From Prorocentrum cordatum (Eukaryota; Sar; Dinophyceae; Prorocentrales; Prorocentraceae), in NCBI GenBank assembly GCA_963575745.1, contig CAUYUJ010014183.1, positions 1 to 64,000 of the forward strand: a stretch of 64,000 bases of DNA, written 5' to 3'. The notes below the pieces were generated by a model, which was not told the DNA's origin, did no database searches, and saw only the letters and a program-made list of their open reading frames with translations. Shown in pieces: positions 34,201 through 42,200 of the stretch. The stretch's first letter is position 1. Each line of letters begins with the position of its first letter. The translations under genes and the position numbers were made by a program.

Positions 34201-37200
34201 GTGTCATGAGAGCAATAGCACTCGTGGCCATACTGCATCTGAAACATCATCTCGGGCAGCTTCTTCAGGAGCGACCGGTGCGAGCTGGTCGTGAGCTTGA
34301 TGACAGTTCGCCTGGCAGAGTCGAGCACTCCGCCCCAGCCGCTGCGACGAGCGGCAGCAGCGGCCCGGGCCCCATCGACGTCCTCCTCGCCCTCCGCCTC
34401 CGCCGCCTCATCCGCCTCCCGTTCGGCCTTCTGCTGGAGTCGAAGCCACTCCAACCCGGTGCTCTGCGCGCGCAGCACTCCGAGGTCCCCCGCGATCGGC
34501 CCCGCCTTGGTCGTGTAGTCCGTCTGGTAGTGGGCCATATTGATGGCATCCATGAAAACGGCCTCCAGCGAGTGCAGCACGTGCTCTTGCAGGCTGCCGG
34601 GCGGGCCGCTGCCGCTCGCGCCAGCAGCTGCGGCGGCGGCGGGCGACGGGGGCGCGCTCGATGCAGGCCTGCCAGACGCCGCCGCGTTCGACGCGGCGCG
34701 GCCTGGCGCCCGCGACTTCGGCTCTCTCTGGACGGCTGCCTCCGACAACTCGCGCTCCGCGCGACGGTCGCTGTAGTAGCCCAGGCCCTGCTCCCCCTTC
34801 TTGAACACGAACCCGGGCCGGCTGCCTTCGTAACACGCAGCCGCGCAGAACCTCGCGGTGTCCTCGCCATGTGGCTCTGCTAGCCCGACTGCCTGCTCGA
34901 CGCCGCGCTGTTCCGGCGTCGGCGGAGGCGGCGGACGCAGGTCATACGCATCGGCCAGATCGCACTCGCACGGATCTTCATCGCCCCCACCCATGTCCCA
35001 GATCTCCGCGTCGGGATCGTCCATCGTCGTGGTCGGCGCCCCGCCGAGCAAGCCCCCCCCCCTGGGCAGGCCGAGGCGGCGGGCCACGGGCAGACGCCCC
35101 CCCCCCGCCGCAGCCGCGCGCGCCGCCCTCTGGCCCGCCCCGCCCCCGCCCTGCGTTGCGGCCGACACCCCCGAACCCGTGGAACCTCCGCTCTGCCCGG
35201 TGCCCTCGTCGCCACCGGTGCCGCCAATCTCGACGCCAGCCAGCGCTTCCGACGCGTTGGCGACCAGCTCGGCGAACGCAAGAAGCTCCGGAGGCGGCGG
35301 CACGACCGGGTCGCCGTCGCGCGAACCCCCGACGCTGGCGTCGCCAGGCAGGTCGAGGACCACGCGGTCCAGACACTGGACGTCCAGGTTGCTCCGCAGA
35401 CACACCTGGCCCACAGGGTTCGTGCTCCCATGGTACGGGTGGTACCGCACCACGTCGACGCGACCAGCTCTGCCGTACCGGTTGCAGCGGTGCGGCCACG
35501 GGCCGTACGTGCACTGTTCGTCGAGGACCAGGCGTTCGCCCGGCGGGTTCCGCTGGTCCTCCTGCGGTGGGCCGTACTCGATCCGCGCCCCATCGGGCAA
35601 GACCAAGTCCTTTCCTTTGCGCAAGCGCCGCCAGACGAAGGAGGCGGCCGGAAGCTTCCTGGACGGGTGGCTGTAGACCGCAGTCTCGCACTCGTGGTAG
35701 AAGCCGAGCCGGCACACCTTGCAGTGCTGAGGCACGTCGTCATTCGTCTTGAGCTTCCAGCAAGTGGGACCGCACCTGTGAAGGTGGCTCCGGATGATAC
35801 ACTTGCGTGCGTCCCGCGCGAAGCAGCGCGCCCAGTTGTGCGCCTCCTCCCTCGAGCCCTCCGCAAAGTGCATCGCCGCGGTGCCGTCCGCGCGCACGCG
35901 GTACGCAGGCTTGCGGCGGTACTGCGGCTGCAGCGTCGCGTGCGCACCCGTGAGAGGCTCGCCAAATACCGCTGGGTACTGTGCCCGCTGCTCATGGGGA
36001 TCGGGCTCTGGATCTGCCAGCGGCGCGAACGGGCGCTGCCGGAGCGGACCCTCTATTGCGGGCTGTTGCTGCTGCAGCGTCGCCCGCTCCTCCACAAGAT
36101 CGACGTTCATCATGGCCGCAACCTGATTCCGCAGCTCTTCTGTGGACAATTTGTTGTCAGCACGGACGGAGCGACGGCCCTCTTCGTACGCCGTCTTGCA
36201 AAACTTCCCGAGCTGGCGACGCGAGGCGCCAGCGATGGTATTGTGCTTCAATTGGAGGTCGCTCTCCTCTCGCTTCCCGTCCGCGAACGCGAGTCGTCGA
36301 TCCCGCGGGCCGAGCGGAAGCGGCGGCAGCCGGTCCGGCCCGTCCAAGCCCAGCTGCCGGCCCACCTCCTCCGCCGCGTCGAACTGCACGCTGCCGACCG
36401 TGGCGAGCACGGCCTCCCTCCACTTCCTCAAACGCTCCTCGAGGCCTTCGACGTCCCCCGCGCGCAGCCTCGCGAGGAACGCGCCAGTCATCGGGTGCAG
36501 GCGCCACAGGTGGATGTGCGGATGGATGCCGCCGCGCCCCTGCGACTCCACGGGTCCGAAGAACGCGCGGACGAGCCCGAACGCTCCACGCGCCCCCGTG
36601 GCGGCCACGCCGTCGGAGACGCCCGTGGCCCCGCGCTGCGGCGTGACGCCGACGACATGCTCCAGGAACAGTTCCAGCATGAGGTTCGTGACCATGGCCT
36701 GCGACACCGGGTCAGCGGCCACCCGCCGCAGCATGTCCCGCGTCGAAGGCATCACGGGAGCAGTCTCCTCCAGCAGCCGCCATTGCTGCACGGAGGCGCC
36801 CTCGTACATCAGGGACACCATCAGGTTCCGAGTGTCCGCGATGTTCGGCGTCGTGAACACCAGGGGCGGACCGAAGAGCCGGGTGTAGCTGGTACTGATG
36901 TGCCGCAGCGTGGTCCGGTGCGCGTCGGAGCCGACAACATCACGGTTGCTGAGCAGCATGCTGCGCAGCGCGCTCTTGACGTTCCGGGGCACGCCCTCGT
37001 GGCCCAGGGCCTCCTTGATGCCCGCCCCCCTGCCGAGCACGGCCACGACCTGCGCCAGCTCCTCTGGCGTCAGTGCGGCGAGGTCCGCGATGTACTCCCC
37101 CAGGCGCTGCTTGCGCACGAATAACCTGGCCGACTTAATGATAGCCTTCCTGCGCCAGAGGCAATACTGGGCCGTGAGCAGGTCAGCGTGGCGACGCCAG

Positions 37201-39251
37201 CGCGGCACGGGCGAGTCAGACGCGGCGGGCGCCCGCGCAGCGTCGGGTGCCGAGACGTCGTCGGCGACCTCGTACTCGAGCTCCTCGCGAGCCATGAGGC
37301 ACCTGCACCACTCGTCGTACGTCAATTTCGCCTCCCTCTCGAGTCCGAAGACGCCGTCGCCGTACGGAAACGCGACGGGGTCGAAAGCACTCCAGAAGCC
37401 GGGGGAGAACATGCTGACAGGCTCGGTTCCAGTGGGCACGACGACCCGGACCGCACGCCTCGCCCCCCCGCCCTCAGCGCCCCCGTCCGGCGCGCCGCCG
37501 CCGCCGCCGCCACCGGCCGCGCTCTTCCCCGCAACTCCCGGAGGAGGCCGCGTGGCCTGAATCTTCTGCTCCGTCTGCTCCAGCTTCTTCGCGAGTGCCT
37601 CCTTCTTGCAGTTGGTGAGCAATTTCGCAGCCTTGTGGGCCTCTTTCGCAGCCTCCGCCAAGCGCCGGTCGGAATCTCGGTCCTGGAGATTCTCCATGCC
37701 GTCGCACTGCCGCGTCAGTGCCCCCGCACGCTGCTTCTCGCGCACAATCACCTCCGCCCTCTGGAGGCTGAGGTGCACGTTCTGCCACTGCTTGTCCAGA
37801 TCGGCCAGCATGTCGGAGTCCGCGACTGCGGCGCAGTACTCGCTCTCTTCGACACCCTCGCCGCCCCCTTCCTCACCAGCCTTGCCCTCGTCGCCCTCTG
37901 AGTCCTCCCCGCCAGCGCCCGCAGCGTCCTCGCCGGTGGGGTCCCCGCCCCAGCCCCCTGCCTCGCCCCCGCCGTCAGCCGCCGCGTTCGCTTCGCCCTC
38001 CGCGCTCGCAGCGCCTGCACTCGTCCGCTTCGGCGGGGCCGAGCCCGCGCCGGGCTGCACGGCATCGGCCGGGCCCTCCTGGCGAGCGTCGCCGCCCTTA
38101 CCCCCCACGGCCACGCACGCCGCGAGACAGCGAGGCAGGCCCAGGAGCGAGGAGCCGTCGCCATCGCCGTCGCCCCCGGGGTCCGCAAAGTTTCGCGCGG
38201 CCTCTTCGTCCCACCGCACCGCGGCGCACTGCTCGTTCGTGTCGCGGAGGTACTCGTAAGCGCGCCTGAAATCGGCGAGGGGCACGCCGAGCTCCTCCAA
38301 TAGCGCCTTCTGCAGGGTGGCGGGGTCGGACCCCGCGAAGACAATCTGCACGAACTCGACGAGGTCGCTCTCCCGCGGCGGCAGCGACAGCACCTGCCGA
38401 CCGCCGTCCGCCTGCGGGAACGCCACGAAGTTCCCCACGTACGCCTTGATCTTCTGGTCGATTGGAGCCCACTCGCCAGAATCGGCCTTGCAGTTGAACC
38501 GCCGCACGATGCCCCGCGCGATGGGCAGCAGAAGCTTCGCGCCCAGCGTGAGATTCCGCAGCGGCAGTGGCAGCCGCCCGATCCAGAGGTCGTTGGCCAG
38601 CGCGCAGGTCGGCATCGTGGGCAACCTCTTGGTGAGCGCGCCGTGACACCCTGCACAGATGGGCACCTTCTGCTTCGCGTCGGCCACGAGCACCCCGTCT
38701 GACTGGCGCCTGTCAATCGTGAAGCACTTCTTGTGCAAGAGCCACAGCTTCCCGTCTGGGCCAGGGTCGCGCACTGCGGACGCCTCCAGCTCCTCGAGGG
38801 GGATGCCGCCCGGGCGCTCGACGCCGTCGGGGCCCTCGCGCACGAAGCGCCACCGGGCGTGGTACCGTGCCGGGTCCAGCAGCGCGTGGGCGCGCTGCCG
38901 CTGCGTCAGCGCATGGCCTGAGCCTGCGCGCCTGCGGCCTCGGATGCCTCTCCCCTCGCCGCCTCGAGCTCGGCGCGCGCGGGCCGCTTCGGCACCTCGT
39001 CGCAGAGCAGCGAACGCTCCCTGGCGCCGTCCGGCTGCTGCCAGAAGTGCACGCGCTGCAGCTCGTCCGCCCAGTGGAGACGAGCGCAGATGCAGCAGGC
39101 GACCCTCGAGCGCACGGCGCGGCGACTCTGCCCAGGCTCGGGCCCCTCGGCGTCCGACGCCGCCGGAGCAGCGCCCAGCGCGTCCAAGTCCACGGGCGGC
39201 ATGTCCACGCCCGCGGGCGGCACGGCCCCGTCCGCGCCTGGCGGCTTCCAC
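28242..39251 (-). CDS. Helitron-like protein, frame B: Rep, Pif1 helicase, USP protease
   Basis: An intronless 3,669-codon frame. The first ~114 codons (39251 to about 38910) overlap frame A, are Arg/Gly/Ala-rich and probably are not translated alone. From LTQRQRAHALL it continues the Helitron protein. Domains by frame-B residue: CAGC/LANDLWIGRLP region like DUF6570 (about 190-270); Rep nuclease with HPHIH (HUH His912 and His914); a Cys/His cluster (about 1160); Rep Tyr pair YQTDYTTK (Tyr1575, Tyr1579, Lys1582); Pif1 SF1B helicase with GEGGTGKTE (Lys2242), VIVEEVSM (Glu2318-2319), FLGDFYQLGPV and a late YVMLSRVR; ubiquitin-specific protease with NLGNTCF (Cys2969), SGHYYAHA (His3237) and FDDS (Asp3253/3254); a Cys-rich module from KCMARTW (Cys3461). 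Rep nicks and ligates DNA for rolling-circle transposition and the helicase unwinds it. The protease would remove ubiquitin or process the polyprotein. All catalytic residues I looked for are present, suggesting recent activity. Confidence 0.88.
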   Translation of the reverse strand: MEAARRGRGRAARGRGHAARGLGRAGRCSGGVGRRGARAWAESPRRALEGRLLHLRSSPLGGRAAARALLAAAGRRQGAFAALRRGAEAARARRARGGEGRGIRGRRRAGSGHALTQRQRAHALLDPARYHARWRFVREGPDGVERPGGIPLEELEASAVRDPGPDGKLWLLHKKCFTIDRRQSDGVLVADAKQKVPICAGCHGALTKRLPTMPTCALANDLWIGRLPLPLRNLTLGAKLLLPIARGIVRRFNCKADSGEWAPIDQKIKAYVGNFVAFPQADGGRQVLSLPPRESDLVEFVQIVFAGSDPATLQKALLEELGVPLADFRRAYEYLRDTNEQCAAVRWDEEAARNFADPGGDGDGDGSSLLGLPRCLAACVAVGGKGGDARQEGPADAVQPGAGSAPPKRTSAGAASAEGEANAAADGGGEAGGWGGDPTGEDAAGAGGEDSEGDEGKAGEEGGGEGVEESEYCAAVADSDMLADLDKQWQNVHLSLQRAEVIVREKQRAGALTRQCDGMENLQDRDSDRRLAEAAKEAHKAAKLLTNCKKEALAKKLEQTEQKIQATRPPPGVAGKSAAGGGGGGGAPDGGAEGGGARRAVRVVVPTGTEPVSMFSPGFWSAFDPVAFPYGDGVFGLEREAKLTYDEWCRCLMAREELEYEVADDVSAPDAARAPAASDSPVPRWRRHADLLTAQYCLWRRKAIIKSARLFVRKQRLGEYIADLAALTPEELAQVVAVLGRGAGIKEALGHEGVPRNVKSALRSMLLSNRDVVGSDAHRTTLRHISTSYTRLFGPPLVFTTPNIADTRNLMVSLMYEGASVQQWRLLEETAPVMPSTRDMLRRVAADPVSQAMVTNLMLELFLEHVVGVTPQRGATGVSDGVAATGARGAFGLVRAFFGPVESQGRGGIHPHIHLWRLHPMTGAFLARLRAGDVEGLEERLRKWREAVLATVGSVQFDAAEEVGRQLGLDGPDRLPPLPLGPRDRRLAFADGKREESDLQLKHNTIAGASRRQLGKFCKTAYEEGRRSVRADNKLSTEELRNQVAAMMNVDLVEERATLQQQQPAIEGPLRQRPFAPLADPEPDPHEQRAQYPAVFGEPLTGAHATLQPQYRRKPAYRVRADGTAAMHFAEGSREEAHNWARCFARDARKCIIRSHLHRCGPTCWKLKTNDDVPQHCKVCRLGFYHECETAVYSHPSRKLPAASFVWRRLRKGKDLVLPDGARIEYGPPQEDQRNPPGERLVLDEQCTYGPWPHRCNRYGRAGRVDVVRYHPYHGSTNPVGQVCLRSNLDVQCLDRVVLDLPGDASVGGSRDGDPVVPPPPELLAFAELVANASEALAGVEIGGTGGDEGTGQSGGSTGSGVSAATQGGGGAGQRAARAAAAGGGRLPVARRLGLPRGGGLLGGAPTTTMDDPDAEIWDMGGGDEDPCECDLADAYDLRPPPPPTPEQRGVEQAVGLAEPHGEDTARFCAAACYEGSRPGFVFKKGEQGLGYYSDRRAERELSEAAVQREPKSRAPGRAASNAAASGRPASSAPPSPAAAAAAGASGSGPPGSLQEHVLHSLEAVFMDAINMAHYQTDYTTKAGPIAGDLGVLRAQSTGLEWLRLQQKAEREADEAAEAEGEEDVDGARAAAAARRSGWGGVLDSARRTVIKLTTSSHRSLLKKLPEMMFQMQYGHECYCSHDTWTLYCKGIVALAFQASSAVHQKMDDFWTDPRADHIEVDQPAAGEEDGEGGGGIMDALGDGRAALHAEVVDGVVGEGAAAGTAGEGKPEQEQQQAVEYKARLDHDMKMDWLHRGDREPLKSMGMYHYAMYVYTAQANPLHFDPQDFETYAFADTHPTAAFRVQRLRVGAPFRVPKFFGFTMPSKEKEAEVNALFKSVIFRPLQPAEKGAAAWAPYRAGVDASGKHKPAWEEWWANQLALSRQCEECERRAGKWFTIEDIDLNRGSEDGPGHFAQRPSAAEFMARWTVQVATNLDVEAEAKGRPRTKVRPEAKDFEQSAELEAVGNRPAGEADEEGAGAGGGALDGFVQEVDEGEADEAWAAHRQMPAHALKDSEVPAVAQLELIRGSAQSLVYKNIFLDGYAKDHKPQPAVASTGMQTGFRGLELDDSQFEEGKAQQKEAFRYRKKGAEGLPGDGDGRSGLAGSAPAVLVPGRPPAPAVAGGEKRPPRARDIAERLFDEWANRAENPVTFNPEQKAVVALLVGQVEAIVAYHQDLDSGKSPKPVEQMALLLHGEGGTGKTEVVKLLRRLLNEVFGAGSEIAVASSNSAARVIGGETIHSGFGLSGQQAMDIRTLSRQKVDDIVDRMNDLKAVIVEEVSMVPPQLLGAASFRMCKARKAQYNCDVNLYMARGHMFGKVPIVMFLGDFYQLGPVSGKGRRSSLLQPESPEAPVHVRNGQSMFLDGLTHAMFLYETHRFKDRLVTPHAPCPFMPGFLKTMRQGKQFTAEQKRMVQKWVVRPGKNDKRLQDPHVKDGFEMGIAWEAVHRQMQYRAVREARDRGQMLLYVQAVDLPPRPFGAEHHKAMLQVPNVNNTGHLIGMCPLYIGMRVRLNVKLSAKHQIVQDAVGEVVDVRFHPREFETPDADWREKKLHDAHRIGYYRCKCLPRGVLVRFDGLEKDFGFGKGVVQIAPHRASWEWNHHYEDEGERKLRKVKVTRYQIPLLPEKVRTVQTAQGMGMDAATMVLQKPMNMGADDWWLHLYVMLSRVRVAHRVLVYNLPPWDILERGPPQYVRDGVQRFEKKMLESFEIAKQKAQEYGWDVGDGPAARRALESSSAPAPPVVPRASPLGPSRAAGTSAGVGEADDDDDEAAGSVPSDGEAAPAASVHTPLPSHALRLGQALTVPPAYIAPDAGLAGPGRGRGRGGDATGTGDAAAASSTGSAVSRGRRRAGGGRGAGRGTVVPRDLWGDMFRTAATVGDGAEPPELRPLDRDLCMAAYGVSQEEVTRELQWHCGRGSGVGIANLGNTCFVSAVAQVLLRLAPFRRLLYVHDQRCPLGAASCAACALGAQATALSVQGGGVDTDAPLAAAARAGLFGEREFTEYDQQGRPKQCDASEFFLAALHAVTEVGHPVCTARGAHGQRSVLQQHVCGIAFRQRRRCAACTASSDKGEIKTFLKVVPSELLGPDHRGPCDLEDLIRLGLRHVGEPGPGCPAHAHLDDAQRAAAGVCQGIRVYTGNRWERSPPVLFVIVERVIGQWYDRRPVRFPQILRPVDSQCEYDFSGVVVHQGESATSGHYYAHASVGVNEYAKFDDSAVQLQTWAQIAGNHQVHIGAYVFAYVRRAGPRGGGGGRAAAGSAGGASGSAGAGPSGAPPAPPTAPLGHAGGRAAGSAGGGSGGGGAASSAAAKPSAPPSAPAGQQASGGEPTGKRRRAGGGDPGAGDGDPSASGQPQPPSRRGKKRGLSPPAPGRAGDEDDDAGRAAGVPSADPVPAGVQPGAGASLAGDEWRRFTPENIDPAKCMARTWGNGAGGQCRSAQKQGCGDLCGLHFKQQHKDGWHGRVDGPIPEGKLQVFKEKNAGKAPRAAPAAEAGAVPSSDGVAARAPTGGGEGAGGASATNAASEPSSGGERGGRGGRATAREIAAAAAEERARQEDPEERRTRLGIAEHNKRQELLGQVAGAFRLRQEDVPVSIGRWTDEKLRQMLRRLRPERDDVVSEPTIAALSEEAL
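38906..39251 (-). other. Frame overlap needing a -1 shift
   Basis: Frames A and B are both open here. Frame A carries the conserved Helitron start motif CCICARLHWAD (about 39065-39095) and then stops (TGA, 38906-38908) after QAQAMR. Frame B carries the next conserved part (LLDPARYHARW, EELEASAV, LWLLHKK) from about 38909 on. Re-reading one base before the TGA gives ..AMR-LTQRQ... Total length would be 1,957 + 3,555 residues. I see no classic X XXY YYZ slippery heptamer just before the stop, so an indel, an assembly error or an unusual recoding site are all possible. Confidence 0.75.
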
Positions 39252-42200
39252 CAGGCGCGCGGCGCGTCCGGCGCGGCAGCGGCGGCGGCGGCGCCCCCCG
39301 AGACGTCGGCGGGCGCTGCGCAGGACGGCCAGTCGTGAGACCCCGTGACGAGGTGCTCAGAGAAGGCCTCCACGCACTGCCGCCACTCCTGGGGCCTCAC
39401 GGGCCGCACGTCTCCGTCCTTCTCCGGCCACTGCTCGGCCAGGTAGAACAGGCGCTTCCTGTACTCCGGCCACCCGTGGTGTTTTTTTTGCACGTGCGTC
39501 ATGAAGCAGGCATGCGTGGCGAAGTTCTGGTCGCAAAGGCGGCACGGGAACGGCGGGAGAGCCTCCGGGGCCTCTTCGAACGCCCGCAGAGGGTGGCGCT
39601 CGTCACGCGGCAGAGGCACATACTTCGGCTGGAGCCTGGGCACGCGCGCCTTGCGAGCGGCAGCGATGGCCGGGGTAGGCACGGGCGGGGCGCCGCCGGC
39701 CTGCGTCTCGCGCAACCGCGCCTCCTTCACGGCCAAGCCGTACCGTTCCGGACACTCGCGCGTCAGGGAGCTGTGGCGCTTGTCCGGGTCCCACAGCCCG
39801 AAGGGTCGCTGCTCGGGACTGCCGTGGCTCCCACAGAACACTCCCTGACCCTTGCACGGGTTCCTGCTGCACTGCCAGAGAACGCATCCGCCCTTGTACG
39901 GGCGCCAGACGCGCGCGACGCACCTGCCCGCGGCGAGCGGCGCAAGGTCCAGGAGCCAGGCCGGCAAGGTGCCCTCCTCGCTCACGTGAGGGTCATCCAG
40001 AGCCACGTTCACCTCCACGTCCCCTGCCCTCACTGTCTTCCCTGCGAGGCGCTCCTCCTCTTCCTTCCGCAGCCGCTCCTGCTGCAACCGCTCCTGGTCC
40101 CTTCTCGCCGCCCCGCGAGTCCGCGGCCCTGGCCCCTCGGGAGCTGGCCTCTTGGGTCCGCCGCCGAGCAGCCGACCCGCACCCCCGCCCGCGCCCCCCT
40201 CGCCGTCGCCGCCCGCGCCACCGTCGCCCGGCCCCTGCGCACCAGAGCCCGACCCCGACGCTGGTCCACCGCCCGCACCGCTGCCCGAAGAGGACCCGCC
40301 GCCGCCGCCGCCGCCGCCCCCGGAAGAGTCGTCGCCGCCGGCCCCTCCTTCCACCACCTCATCCCCGCACCCCGCCAGCCGCAGCCATTCGCGGCATGTC
40401 CGGTCCAACCAGATGCGCACGAATTCCTGCGAATACTTCTTCGCCGCCCTTGCAACACCCCGCGCGAGTTTCGCTTCCTTGAAATCGGGCTGCCCGCGCC
40501 GATCGGCGAACGCGTCCGGCCAGACCCCGCCGTGACGGGCACGGAACTGGTTGAGGGCAATCAGAACGCCCTTGTCCGTCTCTGCAGCCGCGGCGCCCTT
40601 CTCCACCGCGGCGAGCAACGCGGGATCCCTCTCGAGCGCGCCGAGCAGGCGCTGCTGGTCCAGGTCCCAGTGCCCCGCGGCGAGGTTCCACGTGAAGCCC
40701 GCGCCCGCCCGCTCCTGGCGCACGAAAGTCGCCACCTGCCGCGCCGCCTGAGGCTTCAGCTTGAGGAGCTGCTGCCACACGGGCCACTCGGGGATCGCCT
40801 GCGGCTTCAGGTCCGCCAAATACACGGGCGGGACAGCACAGGAGACCTGCCGCGCGCACTCGGCGGCCTCCACCCTGTACATGATGTCGCGGTCGCCCTC
40901 GAGCTGCTGCAAGCGCGCGGCCAGGGCGCCACCCATGCGAGCGACGCCGCCGCGCGCGCGGCACCAGGCCCGCAACAGCCAGAGCTCCGCGGACACGTCG
41001 CCCGGCTCGCCCGTATAGTAGCCGCGCCGCCCCTGGGGGAACGCGTCGGCGGCGAAGCCCGACTCCACGGCCTCAGAGAAGAACGCGCCGCCATGGCCAG
41101 CCCACGATTTCGGGATACCGAAGACGCGCGGCCACGGCGCCAGCCTGCTCCCGTCGGGCCCCGCGTGCTGGTACCAGGGCCCCAGGGCGCGTCGCCGGTC
41201 GAGCTGCGCGCTCGCGTCGCAAGTGTCCTGGCGGAAGCACTCGTCCCCCAGCAGGAGGCGACGGAACACAGCGAATCCGTTCTCCCCCCTCGCCGCGCAC
41301 TGGGCCGCCCGCGCGCGCTTCCTGGCGCGGGCGCGCTCCGCCTCCACCGCCTCGCGCTTCACCGCCTGGCTAGGCAGCTTCTTCGGCGCGAAATGCAACC
41401 TCTTACACCAACCATCAACCTCTCCGTCGGTCAGCTCCCGCGCGCCCTCGAAATCCTGCTGGCACTTGTAGCACAGGAAATCGGAGGCCAGGCGCAGGAG
41501 CACGCTGCCGTGCACCGGGGCGCCAGCAGCGCCGTCCCGCCGCGCCTGCTCTGCGTACCGCGCCTGCCGCGTCGCCTCGCGCACCTCCCCCGGCCTCCAG
41601 ACCTCTCCCTCGGCGGCGTCCAGCGACGGCAGCAGCGGCGCGCGGACCGGCCCGGGCTTGCCATCGTCGCGGAGCGGCGCGCGCCAGCGCAGCGGCTCGG
41701 GGCGGCAGCAGACCCAGACCTCGCGCTCCACGCCCTCCTGCTCGAGCCGTTGGAGCAGGCGCTGCCGCTGCTCCCAAGGCTCCCGCGCGTCCGACTTGGG
41801 CACGGGCGTGCGGCGCAGCAGCTCGGGGTCGGCCTGGCGCAGGCGCCGGATCGCCTGCGACCGCGCCACGCTGTCCTGCGCCGTGGCCGCGTCGAGCCCC
41901 AGGGCGACGTCCCGCAGCCGCTCCAGCTCCGCCACCTGCCGCTGCAGCTCCGCGTCCGGGGCCTCCCCCGCGAAGAACCTGGGCGCGACGGGCACCGACG
42001 ACAGCATGCAGGTCGCCAGCACGTACCGCACGAAATCCTTGTGCTCCTCGCCGATGCCCGTGGGCAGCTCCTCCTCGTCCGCCATGCCCTGCGGCACTTC
42101 CCCTGCGTCCGCCATCACTGCGTCTCCCTCCTCCTGCTCCCTCCGCTCCTCGTCGCCCCTCTCCTGCTCCTGCTCTTCCTGCTCCTGCTCCTCCTCTTCC

